DNA from: Astrocystis sublimbata
Taxonomy: Eukaryota; Ascomycota; Sordariomycetes; Xylariales; Xylariaceae
Direction: 5' to 3'
Assembly (NCBI GenBank): GCA_022453515.1
Contig: JAJNNY010000079.1
Coordinates: forward strand, 1-64,000
Length of the DNA: 64,000 bases
Shown: positions 26,801-36,874 of the stretch, one piece after another
Position numbering within the stretch: the stretch's first letter is position 1
Layout: each line of letters starts with the position of its first letter
The notes under the pieces: generated by a model
The model's database searches: none
The model's input: the letters and a program-made list of their open reading frames with translations, nothing else
Told to the model about the DNA's origin: nothing
Position numbers and translations under genes: made by a program

Positions 26801-27844
26801 CTACTTACTAATTACCTAGAACCTATATCGCAACCTCTTATGTTGACACGGGATGTGTCATCTCGCTTACATAATCATTGGAGTCTCCTCTCCTCTCCTC
26901 TGAATCATTGCTGCTCTACTAAGCTTTCCCTTTGGCAAAAGAGCCTCATAGCATGGATTGATGGATGGTAGCGAGCGAGCGAGCAAGGCTCACGGCTAGA
27001 TGTCAGACCGTCTGACTGACATTCTGGGATCCGTGATACGTTGTTATCTTTTACCTCACCGCAGCTCCGGTGAATGGGAACAGGACACGCTGAGTCAGGA
27101 TTGATATTAATATCGCGAATGGCACATATACTGAAAATTTTCCAGCTCGTTCACCGCAACTCAGGTAGGTGTATACCGCCTTCGAGTTGCGCCGAACCTA
27201 GCCAGCTAGCATCAGTCAGTCAGTTCACAGACTTTTCATCTCCGGCTTGGAGCGGCGATAGCGCGGTATATGGATATGGAGCCCGGCATTTGTGTGGCTT
27301 TCTTGCTCGGTTTCTGCCCGGTGTCTACTGTCTGTCTACATGGTACCTAAGGTAGGTAGGTAGGTAGGTAGGACGAGGTTGCGAACCTAGGGTAGGGTAG
27401 ACACGGATCCCGAGAGATATCCAGTCTTAGGACTATTGCCATCTTACGTTACTCGAATCCGAGAATGCGAGGTGTGTGTTTGTGTGCGTGAGTCATTTCA
27501 TCATTCTGCTGATGGGTAGCCTGTCTTCAGCTAGGTCGGTCGGGTCGGCCTGACGCCTTGCGACTTTGGCATGAACTGTTTACAGATCTCGTGCGGCCGC
27601 CGCCCGGGTGGAAGGACCTAACTACAGCATGAGAGCTGGTCTTTTGTATACTGCAAGGTTTGTAGCATGGAATCAATCAATCAATCATCCATCCTGAATC
27701 ATTGGCGATCGGATGACCATGATGCATGCTTGTTGCTGCCTATATGAAGTATATAGATATACATTTAATAAAAATGTATGTGAGCGAGCGAATAAGTGTA
27801 AGAAACCCTGTGAATAGCAATTGAAAAAACGAAAGGGAAAAGGG
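20872..27844. other. Gene-poor region of about 7 kb
   Basis: I see no protein or RNA gene that can be supported. Repeated TACC/GGTA motifs are frequent (21445-21475, 26200-26218, 26670-26682, and a GTAG tract at 27348-27372). Open frames are short on both strands and lack family features. The stretch just left of 20872 is presumably the promoter of the minus-strand membrane protein. Confidence 0.5.
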
Positions 27845-27845
27845 A

Positions 27846-27946
27846 AAAAAGAATTAACCTGAGGGAATCGAACCCCCGGTGCCTGACGACGCTGTGCAAG
27901 CATTCACAATGATGAGTTTGCTGCGCCGGGCCCAACCATTCGGCTA
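27846..27946 (-). ncRNA. tRNA-like Pol III unit, array copy 1
   Basis: Read on the minus strand, box A is TAGCCGAATGG (27936-27946) and box B is a perfect GGTTCGATTCC within a T arm GGGGG-TTCGATT-CCCTC. A T6 run follows shortly after. The would-be anticodon stem CGGCG/CGTCG encloses a 32-nt loop, so an intron or insertion would be needed. A seven-pair acceptor stem cannot be formed. It is probably a tRNA pseudogene or tRNA-derived element that keeps Pol III signals. Confidence 0.5.
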
Positions 27947-28164
27947 CTTTGTAGGTCTTCATATTTAGTGGTGGAAGTTTGTGCAGCTGGTTTGGCATAT
28001 AATGCAAGGCAAGGCACGGCAGGTTAGGTGATGCAGCCTCCCACCTCTTGCTCCCTCTCCCACAATGTCCATGCTACTTTACTTACACAGTGATTTCATT
28101 AAGGTGTAGGATTCATTGAGGTGTAGGGAATAATGTTAATAGCAATAAAAAGATAAGGATTAGG

Positions 28165-28275
28165 AAAAAATATTAACCTGAGGGAATCGAACCCCCGGTG
28201 CCTTACGATGCTATGCAAGCATTCACAATGAGTGATGATAGCGAGCTTGCTGCGTCGGGCCCAACCATTCGGCTA
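28165..28275 (-). ncRNA. tRNA-like Pol III unit, array copy 2
   Basis: It has the same design as the first copy: box A TAGCCGAATGG (28265-28275), box B GGTTCGATTCC, and a T6 run at 28165-28170 as terminator. No acceptor pairing is found in the 5' flank. Confidence 0.5.
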
Positions 28276-28463
28276 CTTGATACTCCTCCATGTTCAGTGT
28301 GGAAGTTCGTGCAGCTGATTTGGCATATAAGGCAAGGCAGGGCCGCTTCTCTTGCTCACTTACTCTCCCGCAATATCCATGCTACTTTACTTCACCTACA
28401 CAGTGATTCATCGAGGCGTAGGAAACACTGCTAATATTAGGCAATAAAAAGATAAGGATTTGG

Positions 28464-28575
28464 AAAAAATATTAGCCTGAGGGAATCGAGCCCCCGGTGC
28501 TTTGCGATGCTATATATGTATTCACACTTGTATGATCACATTTTTTGCTTCGCAGCGCACGTACCAACTCGGCCA
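28464..28575 (-). ncRNA. tRNA-like Pol III unit, array copy 3
   Basis: Box A TGGCCGAGTTGG (28564-28575) matches the Pol III consensus at all twelve positions. Box B is GGCTCGATTCC with one change. The candidate anticodon stem TGCGA/TCGCA pairs perfectly around a long loop. A T6 run lies at 28464-28469. The acceptor stem is absent. Confidence 0.5.
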
Positions 28576-28765
28576 CTTCAACTGCGCAAGCTTCTTCCAT
28601 GTGGAAGTCTATGCAGCTAATTTGGTATAAGTATACGCGGCAAGGTCCTATCTTGCTTGCTTGCTTTCCTCTATCAACAAGCAAATCAATACGTGAGCTA
28701 GATCTTAGAAACTCCATTGAACTATGTGCATGCACCATTAGAATAGAATAAAAAGATGAAAAGAC

Positions 28766-28880
28766 AAAAGAGAAATCGGCTCGAGGGAATCGGACCCCTG
28801 GTGTCTTGCGACGCCATGTACACTACTCACGGTATCGTGGTGGCATTGTTTGCTTCTCTAAGCACATACTAACTTGGCCG
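28766..28880 (-). pseudogene. tRNA-like unit, array copy 4 (decaying)
   Basis: Box A is CGGCCAAGTTAG with the first T lost, box B is GGTCCGATTCC with one mismatch, and the terminator is only T4. It is clearly related to its neighbours but more degraded. Confidence 0.45.
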
Positions 28881-29014
28881 CTATGTTCCAAGAACCAACT
28901 CCATGTCGAAGACTGTCAAGCCCATCTAGTCTATAAGGCAGGTGACATGACGTAGCTTGTTCTTACTTGTATACTTACCAATCTGACCTAATCTCTATCG
29001 ACAAGCATGTATGC

Positions 29015-29104
29015 GCCCAAGGGAATCACCCCTAACACCTAACATCACTACGTGATCATTCACACTATGCACTACTTTCTGCTAAGCACCTATCAACTTG
29101 GCCA
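29015..29104 (-). pseudogene. tRNA-like unit, array copy 5 (box B lost)
   Basis: Box A TGGCCAAGTTGA (29093-29104) is still recognisable, but box B has decayed to GGGGTGATTCC. The spacing to the previous copy is shorter, suggesting a deletion. Confidence 0.4.
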
Positions 29105-29987
29105 TTTCCAAGCACCGGGATGCTCTTATATTTAGAAGGCAGCAAACATAGCATATAGCATAGGTGTGCTTAGGTTGTTTCCTCATGTGCAGGCCCATCA
29201 TGCCTACCTAGGGTCTATGCATCCCATGCTGTCTAACTAACTACCTAGCTACATAACCATCATCTAGGGCGAGGGAAGGGAAGCAACACATGTTGCGTGA
29301 ATGCGGTAGGAACTTGCATTTAATAAGATGCAGAAGGTGTGGTTGCAGCTGTACATGGGAGAAGTAGGAAAAAGCAGGCAAGGTGATACCAACCACAAGC
29401 GAAATGGATTCTTTGCTCCAATAGGGTAGATAAATTGTATCAGCGATGCTGGCAATGAAGGTTGTATGCATGTGGTGTACCGCTTTCACGAGTGTGACTT
29501 TCCAACATATTGGCGTTTAGGAGGATCAAACCCCTAGCACCTGAATGCATAGAGCACCTTTCGCTCGAGTAGCGATATCGCTTGATCAGTCAGGCTTATG
29601 TCGACCCGGCCATGGCGCGCTAGGAGGTTGTATATTTTGGAGCTATAGATATAATGAGGTATGTGAGGTTGATGCTTCTCGATAAAGTTGGCATCTAGGT
29701 AAGTGAGCATACACAAGGCCCAGAGCTAGTACGCTATGCACCTACATATGTCTGCGAACACTTCAATCGTGCAAAAGCAGTCTGGTGGGATCATGTCTGC
29801 AGCTTCACTAGGTAGGAAGGTAGGGGAGTAGAATGAACACAGCAGCAGTAGCTATCTGCAACAAGGACTAACCAGCATGCACACAATGACAAGCACACAA
29901 CGAAATAAGGTGCTAGCTACCTACCTGCCTACATCTAGATAATCAGAAAGGGAGAGCGACATGTAGTCAAAAGTAGAAAGCAGAGAC
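29105..29987. other. Intergenic region with a weak tRNA-like fragment
   Basis: No coding gene. On the minus strand at about 29516-29620 a further tRNA-like fragment has a TGGCCGGGTCGA box A-like and a GGTTTGATCC box B-like sequence, both imperfect. The rest shows nothing I can name. Confidence 0.35.
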
Positions 29988-30085
29988 AAAAATGTTGGTC
30001 GTCAAGGGAATCGAACCCCCGGCACCTAGCCCCAAGCAGCAGTTGTAATGCAGAGCGAGGCGCATGCCCATCCGACCCTTCTTGC
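29988..30085 (-). ncRNA. tRNA-like Pol III unit, second subfamily, copy 1
   Basis: On the minus strand a GGGTCGGATGGG box A-like sequence (30067-30078) is followed by GCGCCTCGCTC, a GGTGCCGGGGG segment, a perfect box B GGTTCGATTCC and a T5 run (29988-29992). GCGCCT and AGGTGC could pair as an internal stem. A short acceptor-like GGTC/GACC pairing exists but is out of normal spacing. Confidence 0.45.
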
Positions 30086-30462
30086 CTTGACCATTTCCTC
30101 TACTGAGATGGAGACTGGGAGTTTGGGCGTGTATATAAGGTAAGGTAAGGTAAGGGGAGGTTAGGCTGGGGCTTCTAGGTTAGGTCAGTGTCACGTGTAA
30201 ACTCGGCAGTGAATATTTAGGAGCAGCCTACATGTATCTAGTAGGCATTTAAGAGGACTACGTCATGGATGATTGTTCTTCAATCAAAAACTCTCGAGGT
30301 GAAATTTTATAGCAAGAGTGAACAGGAGGGCATCGGACCCAAGCTACAAGGGACTGAACTTCACACTGTAGGAGGTAATAAACAGGTCCACCAGAAGAAC
30401 AAAACACCAACCTACATAGACGGGAAGCAACAACCATAGTAAAAAGAAAAAGAAGAAACGCC

Positions 30463-30570
30463 AAAAAATGTCGATCGTCAAGGGAATCGAACCCCCGGCG
30501 CCTCGCCCTAGGCAATAGTTGTTCAGATTATAATATAGAGCGAGGCGCATGCCCATCCGACCCTGCACGC
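30463..30570 (-). ncRNA. tRNA-like Pol III unit, second subfamily, copy 2
   Basis: Closely related to the unit at 29988-30085: same box A-like and box B sequences, with a T6 run at 30463-30468. GCGCCTCGC and GCGAGGCGC are perfect inverted repeats about 33 bases apart, giving a 9-bp hairpin where an anticodon arm with an intron would sit. No normal acceptor stem can be drawn. Confidence 0.48.
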
Positions 30571-31289
30571 ACATCTATGCCTTCTGAGGTAGTAGCCTGC
30601 AGATGTAATCCGGTATATAGACCTCTCTCTAGGAGGTAGGTAGGTACCAAGGTATAGTCCGTGCTTTCGAGTCTTTGGGGTTCCTTGTGTAGTGAATCTG
30701 TGAACACACGCACGCACAGCCATACACGTGATGCATGTCTACCTACCTGGGACCACCTTAAACCGCATTGCTACCTAGGTAGCTTTGCTGGTCTCGCTAG
30801 CAGGACGTCGGTGAGGCTATACCTTGGGCATGAGTGATTGATGGTTGCCTCGCTGGGCAGTTTGGTTGGTAGGGAGGTAGGTAGGTAAGTAATAATAAAG
30901 AAGCATGCCAGGAGGACATGGCTTTACCCCTTCAATAATGATAGATCAGAAGAGACGTGTCGTTAATCACAGAAAGGGACAGATCATTGATATGATATTA
31001 TTCGCCATTATCTATTTTATGTATTTAGTTATTCCCCATCTTATAACCAATCACCTGGCACGAATCCCAGGACATGACAACAACAACAACAACAACACTA
31101 CAACTGTATATACACATGCGTCCACACCCATATCCACATCGTATGCTCGTAAACAGTGGTCTAGCTAGTCTAGTCTGGTCCGCCCCTACAGGCGGAGGAG
31201 GCAGAACAGACGGAAAACATATCAGTCAGACCCGACATTCAGATAACTCCAGGCAGTAATGCAATGCGCAATGCCAGGGGGAACAACAT
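30571..31289. other. Intergenic region; 3' flank of mbp1
   Basis: No gene is seen. TACCTACC/GGTAGGTA motifs recur (30630-30645, 30738-30780, 30868-30890) and a CAACAACAAC tract lies at 31078-31095. The part next to 31290 is probably the mbp1 3' untranslated region. Confidence 0.5.
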
Positions 31290-33442
31290 CTAACAAATCA
31301 ACATAGGCTCCCCCTGCTGCTCATGCTCCACCCCAACGCCTTCGCTGCAATTCTCCTCCATTAGATCGATCAGATCATCCAACTTGACGTCGAGGTTCTC
31401 GGCGTCCTGGCGGTCGAGGCACTGTTTCAGCAAGCGGCGGTACTTGTCGATCTTCTCGCCCGTGCCGGAATCGCCCAGCGCGTTGACGTATTCCTGTTCC
31501 GCCTCTCTCTGTTTCTGCAGGAGATCGCGAAGCTCGTGTGCCAGCCGGAGACGAGTTTCGTACGAGTTCTCGCCCTCGTCCCCGTTCATGAAGGCCAGGC
31601 TCTGCTCGACATGACCCTGTATGTGGTATCGGCTCTGTTTTGCGAGTAGGGACAGAACCTGCTCTTGAGCTAGAGCTGACTCGCCTACTTCTTTCGCCGC
31701 CTCCTCGGGAGGCTCCAAGCTCTTCTCGAGTTCTGCTATCTGCCGACGCACGGCGGCCAATTCATTCTGTGTATTACCTAGCAATCGGCGAGCCTCGTTC
31801 TCGGCTTCGATCTTGGACTTCCACTCCTCTTCGTAGTTGCGAGCTAGACTCTGGATCTTTTCGAGGACCATAGGGGCAATCTTGTTTTGGACAGTACTAG
31901 CAGCAGCCGAATCAAAAGGCCTCGCGAGCTTTGTGACAGACTCTGATATGGCATCGCGAAATGCAACATGCCGTTGTGAGTCGGGAGCGAAAGGCGACGA
32001 GGATCGTTGTGGCGCTCGCTCTTTTGTAGCTCTGCTGGCGTTCAATTCTTTGATCATTTCATCGGCGCGTTCACCCTCGTTGTTGGGAATATCGGAAGAA
32101 GCTCCACGGCCCAGAAGCGCCCGAACGCATTTTCTTGCACTGGCTTTCGCGGCCAGGTGTAAGGCAGTGTTTCCGTTGCGATCTTGTAGGTTTAAGAGCT
32201 GGTGAACGAAGTTGGTATCGTGCGTTTCCTGGAGCTTGTTCAAGATGCTGTCTATGTAATAACGGGAACATGATTGGCTTTGAACTCGGCCACTTTTCAT
32301 GGTGGCAGCATGGTGGAGGACAGTGCCGCCTGATTCATCTCTGATATCAATTGTGTCGAAAAGCTCCCTCATGACAGCTGGAAAGGTTTGCTTCTCATAA
32401 CAATTTGTGAAATTGACCGATCGCATGAAGGGTGTCTCGCCCCGGCAGTTCAGGGACGCCAAGTTGGCCGAGAATCGCTTCAATTGCTTGATGACATCGA
32501 CGTCGCCCATGGCGCTCGCCCAGTGCAGGGCGCTATGCTTCTCGGAATCAATGTACCAGTCTGGCTGGAAGTTGGGGGGCGGTTCGGGGCGGAAGGTTGG
32601 TTCGTCTTGGCGGGAGAGGAGGAAGTAGTCGAGAAGCTCGTCACCATAGATGGAGTGCTGCTGTTCGGTCAGGTCCTGGATAGTCTCGTCTCGATTCCTC
32701 TTGCGGTGGCCGGTGAAGTGGGAAAGATCATGTCGGTCGTCGTCAGCGGCGTAGGACATGGATGCAATTGTGATATTATCAGGTGCGTCGTCTTCGAGCA
32801 TGGCCTGACTATTAGTCTCATACTCCTCTCTCGGCGGGGGCGGCGGGGGCGGCAGTGGCGGAGGATCTTAAAGGCGCAGGTTAGAGGGTCTGCTGTGGCT
32901 GGCTCGGGGTGTGGACAAGTACGTACTGCTCCATTTGGGCACGGCTGGTTTCCTCGGGGCCTTGGGCTTGCTGGTGTGACGGGGCGCGGGCGGTGGGCTT
33001 TCGCCGCCGGCTGTGTACTCGAAGATGATCTTGAGCTGCTCGTAGATGTTGTTGCGTCGAGCCAGCTGTTCACCGGAGTCGAGGGGTATCCAAGTGCCTT
33101 GGTATTTGCCATAGCCACCCTGAATCTTCTCGTGGACGGCTTTCTGGACCTCGCGCTCCAGAATGCGGGTGCGGGCAGGCTTATCAAAACCTGCACATTT
33201 GAGGATATGGGTAGCATTGATCCAATTGTCGGCTTTCCGGCGCATTACATGCTCCTTTAGCTCGGGGCCAAACTGGTACTCGTAGACTGGGATCTGGATG
33301 GGAGGGAATGATTAGTTTAGGGAAAAAGAGAATGGGCAGTATGATAGAGACTATGGGGAGGATGGAGACTTACACCGCTGTATGTGGCACTATATATACC
33401 AGGCGAGGCAGCAGGCTTTGCTGCAATGGTTGGTTGCACCAT
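31290..33442 (-). CDS. mbp1: APSES transcription factor Mbp1, DNA-binding subunit of MBF
   Basis: Predicted as complement(join(31290..32866, 32927..33293, 33374..33442)), 670 residues. The 80-nt and 60-nt introns have GTAAGT and GTACGT donors; the second contains a CTAAC branch site. The first exon encodes 23 residues ending IYSATYSG, which joins IPVYEYQFG in the second. The KilA-N/APSES DNA-binding domain spans about residues 24-120 and includes [10 protein letters not shown] and [13 protein letters not shown]. Pro-rich linker and acidic residues follow, then ankyrin repeats from about 245 to 425 ([28 protein letters not shown]) and a coiled-coil C-terminal region that should bind Swi6. MBF drives G1/S genes through ACGCGT (MCB) boxes. 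Length and domain order match fungal Mbp1/Res proteins. It is divergent from the glycyl-tRNA synthetase gene. Confidence 0.95.
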
Positions 33443-34339
33443 GACCACGGTATTGGTCTAGTCGTCGCTGTCGCTGTCGCTGTTGCCGTCTGCCTACTTG
33501 AGCGCTTCAGGCGTATCGGCTTGGACAGTGATGGACACGGATGGACACGGATACTTGTGGGTTGTGGTTCACCATACAGATGGGAATTCGGGTGTGGGGA
33601 GAGGAGTCTGGCGGCAGGGTGCGTGAATGGTGGTGCAAAGTGAAAAATACTAGCAAAAAGAGCAGAATTGCAGTAACAAGACAATAGGAAGGGGTATCAT
33701 TCAATGGAGACTCCAATAATCAGCAATGGACAGCGACAAAAGTAAGGGTGTTTCGGTTGTGAGGAATATAGGCACCAATATCGCTCCGTCAAAAAGCTGT
33801 GGTAGGTAAGTAAGTTAGGTAGCTGGGCAGTGGGCACGATGCGCAGAATGGGGCGAGATGTGAGATGTGAGAAGAGAAGTAACCAAGCTCGGGCAGGACG
33901 CGGTCGACGTCTGAACACGCGTTAATTGAGTCCAGTCCTCTAGAGTCTACCCTCGGCGCTAAGTGGGGTCCACAGGGGATTTCATCTGAGCCGGCGCAGA
34001 CCAGGGTAGGTGCCCACCTGCACGAGGTCACGGACCTCGGATAAAAGGGTACTGGGGGGCATACTTGCATACCTGGTATACCCCTCCAGCAAATGGCGCT
34101 AGTGGAGGGGTAGCAGATCTCATCTGGCGACGTTGAGCAGAAATTCGTCGAGCTGTGTCACGTGTCTCGTGTCTGGCCCAAGGTTGCTGCTTCGAGAATG
34201 AGTCGACAGTGTTACCTCCTGTTACCTGTCATACCGTAACGGTGTGACATTGTACTTACCAGGTAAGGTCCGATCTCGTACCTTACCCCATCACTCCCTC
34301 CACCTGCATCTTTTTTCTGGTCTCTGGGTATCTGTATTG
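33443..34339. promoter_or_regulatory. Divergent promoter between mbp1 and the GlyRS gene
   Basis: An intergenic stretch of 897 bases serves both genes. A (GTCGCT)n-like tract lies near 33465-33485. One ACGCGT MCB box occurs at 33917-33922. No TATA box is obvious on either side. Confidence 0.55.
33917..33922. promoter_or_regulatory. Candidate MCB element (ACGCGT)
   Basis: The palindromic hexamer bound by MBF in yeasts lies 475 bases upstream of the mbp1 start. A single hexamer can occur by chance, and ACGCGT also occurs elsewhere in the window without a cell-cycle gene nearby. Confidence 0.3.
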
Positions 34340-36874
34340 ATGCGGGCCTTTCGTTCCCTCGCCCGACCCTCCTTAGCTGGTCCCAAGAGCTACAAAAGCT
34401 ACAACCAACACCACTGTCGCTATTACAGCAACCAAGCTTCCGATCGCCCATTGAAGCAATCCTTCCCATACAAACCCACCGCCGTTGTCAAGGGCCCAAA
34501 CTTTTTCAAAAGCAAAGGCCAGGATTTCAGAAGGCGGGAGCAACGCGAAGACGCCAAAGACCTGGCTAGAGCCATGGCATCGTCAGCCACCACCCTCACG
34601 GGCCAGCCCCTCGATCGCGCCACCCTCGATGCCATGCTGCGCCGCCGCATGTTCTACACCCCCAGCTTCGAGATCTACGGCGGCGTCTCCGGCCTCTACG
34701 ACTATGGCCCGCCCGGCTGCGCCCTGCAGCAGGGCGTCGTCGACCAATGGCGCAAGCACTTCGTCCTCGAGGAGGACATGCTCGAGGTCGACTGCAGCGT
34801 TCTGACACCACACGACGTCCTCAAGACGAGCGGCCACGTCGACAAGTTCGCCGATTCCATGTGCAAGGACCCCAAGAACGGCGAGATCTTCCGCGCCGAC
34901 CACTTCATCGAGGAGATCCTCGAGAACCGCCTCAAGGGCGACAAGGCCGCCCGCGGCATCACCGCCGAAGCGAACGAGACCGCCCCCAAGTCGAATCGCA
35001 AGCCCAGGGGTGCTGTCAAAGCCATTCCGCTCACCAATGACGTCGTCCAGGAATACGAAGCCGTCCTCGCCAAGATCGACAACTACAACACCCAAGAGCT
35101 CGGCGAGCTGATCGAGAAGTACCAGCTCAGGAACCCGGCCACCAATGAGATACCAAACCCCCCGGTCGATTTCAACCTCATGTTCAAGACCAGCATCGGC
35201 CCCAGCAGCATCATGCCCGGCTACCTGCGACCCGAGACCGCCCAGGGCCAGTTCCTCAACTTCTCCAAGCTGCTCGATTTCAACCAGCAGAAGATGCCCT
35301 TCGCCTCCGCCTCCATCGGCCGATCCTACCGCAACGAGATCTCCCCCCGCGCCGGCCTGCTGCGCGTGCGCGAGTTCCTCATGGCCGAGATCGAACACTT
35401 CGTAGACCCCACCGGCGGCAAGAAACACCCGCGCTTCCAACAGGTCAAGGACATCGAGCTCGTGCTTCTCAACAAGGAGACCCAGCTCTCCGGCAAGACC
35501 GACGTCCAGAAGCTCAGCATCGGCCAGGCCGTCGAACAGGGCACCATCGACAACGAGACCCTCGGCTACTTCTTGGCCCGCATCCACCTCTTCCTCGAGA
35601 AGATCGGCGTGGATCAGTCCAAGATCCGCTTCAGACAGCACATGGCCAACGAGATGGCCCACTACGCTGCCGACTGTGTGAGTTTCTTTCCTCCGGTCTG
35701 CCACGCCAGGCAGGACCCCTTTTCCCCGAAGAATATGGGCTGGGTGGTTAGCTTTGCAAAACACCACCTTCATGAGAATCTGGATGACAACTACTGATCG
35801 CTCTTTCACGTCTAGTGGGATGCCGAGCTGCTGACCTCGTACGGCTGGATCGAATGTGTCGGCTGCGCTGATCGCAGCGCTTACGACCTGAGCGTACACG
35901 CCAAGAAGACGGGCGCGCCGCTCGTTGTCCGCCAACGTCTACCCGAACCCATCCAAGTAACGGAATGGGAGGTCGACCTGGACAAGAAGAAGTTCGGCCC
36001 ACATTTCAAGAAGGACGGCAAGGCAGTGGAGCACGTGCTGCTCGCCACAAGCCAGTCGGAAAGGGAAAATCTCGCCAAAGTCTTGGACATCGAACAAGAC
36101 CTGCTTATTGATGTCCCCGGTGTTGGCGACGGTAAGGTGGCTGTACCTTGGCAGCTTGTCAAGATCGCGCAGCGGACGCGGACGGAGAATGTTCGCGAGT
36201 TCACGCCTAATGTCATCGAGCCCTCGTTCGGTATCGGCAGAATACTATAGTGGGTTTCTAACTCTGGGCAATTTTGTCACGCGGAGGAACAAATTACTGA
36301 CGAGCATCTTTCAGCGCGCTTATGGAGCACTGCTACTGGACTCGTCCTGGTGACGACGAAGCTCGTGGCGTAAGTTTCAGCTGTCTTTTTTTTCTCTGTC
36401 GTATCTACATTCTACCCACTCACTCACCCACGGACTCACTCACTAATCTAATGATACCGCCAGGTGCTCTCGTTCCCACCCACGATCGCCCCCAACAAGG
36501 TCATCATCGCGCCGCTGTCGGCCAACGAGGAGTTCCGCCCGATATGCTACGACATGTCGCAGAAGCTGCGCAAGCTAGGCGTGGCGAACCGCATCGACGA
36601 CTCGGCGGCGTCGATCGGCAGACGGTACGCGCGTAATGATGAGTTGGGCACGCCGCTGGGCATCACGGTCGATTTCCAGACGCTGAAAGATGGGACTGTC
36701 ACGCTCCGCGATCGTGACTCGATGAAGCAGGTGCGTGCTGATGGGGAGGAGATTGTAAAGGCTGTTAGGGATGTCGTGCTGGGGATTAAGAGCTGGAAGG
36801 AGGTTGAGGGGGGGATGCCGGCTTTTTTGGGGCAGGATGAGGAGGTTGTTGTTAGGGAGAAGGGGGGGGAGTGA
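34340..36874 (+). CDS. grs1: Glycyl-tRNA synthetase, probably cytosolic and mitochondrial
   Basis: Predicted as join(34340..35677, 35816..36249, 36315..36369, 36464..36874), 745 residues; all joins keep phase. The enzyme charges tRNA-Gly with glycine. It is a class II synthetase of the eukaryotic alpha2 type. Visible signatures include FEIYGGVSGLYDYGPPG near the N-terminus of the core, RPETAQGQFLNF, motif 2 FRNEIS-like YRNEISPRAGLLRVREF, motif 3 GIGRILYALMEH formed across the second splice join, and an anticodon-binding domain from about residue 610 (LSFPPTIAPNKVIIAPL). Residues 1-78 are basic and Ser/Tyr-rich with no acidic residue in the first 30, as in a mitochondrial presequence. A second in-frame ATG at 34574 sits in a strong context (GCCATGG) and would give the cytosolic form. 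In yeast GRS1 both forms also come from one gene. Confidence 0.95.

Larger units (their letters stand above)
27845..29110 (-). repeat. Tandem array of five tRNA-like units
   Basis: Five direct copies are spaced by about 319, 299, 304 and 236 bases. Each has, on the minus strand, a box A-like element, an expanded middle and a box B, and the first three also end in a T6 run. Homology extends beyond the tRNA-like core. The AATAAAAAGATAAGGATT block to the left is shared by copies 2 and 3, and a GCAGCT-ATTTGGxATA block about 60 bases to the right of the core is shared by copies 1-3. The array therefore arose by tandem duplication of a roughly 300-base unit. Copies decay progressively: 1-3 have intact or near-intact boxes, 4 is weaker and 5 has lost box B. 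Confidence 0.75.

Noticed and set aside
27845..29110. CRISPR-like array
   Set aside because: The repeats are about 300 bases and tRNA-related, not short identical repeats with unique spacers, and the organism is a fungus.
32388..33260. A 290-codon plus-strand frame across the mbp1 gene
   Set aside because: It is antisense to two recognised mbp1 exons and crosses an intron; no domain is visible.
34583..35935. A 450-codon open frame on the minus strand opposite the glycyl-tRNA synthetase
   Set aside because: It mirrors the GC-rich third positions of the sense exon. The translation is a repetitive Leu/Val/Asp/Glu sequence with no family, while the sense strand is clearly GlyRS.
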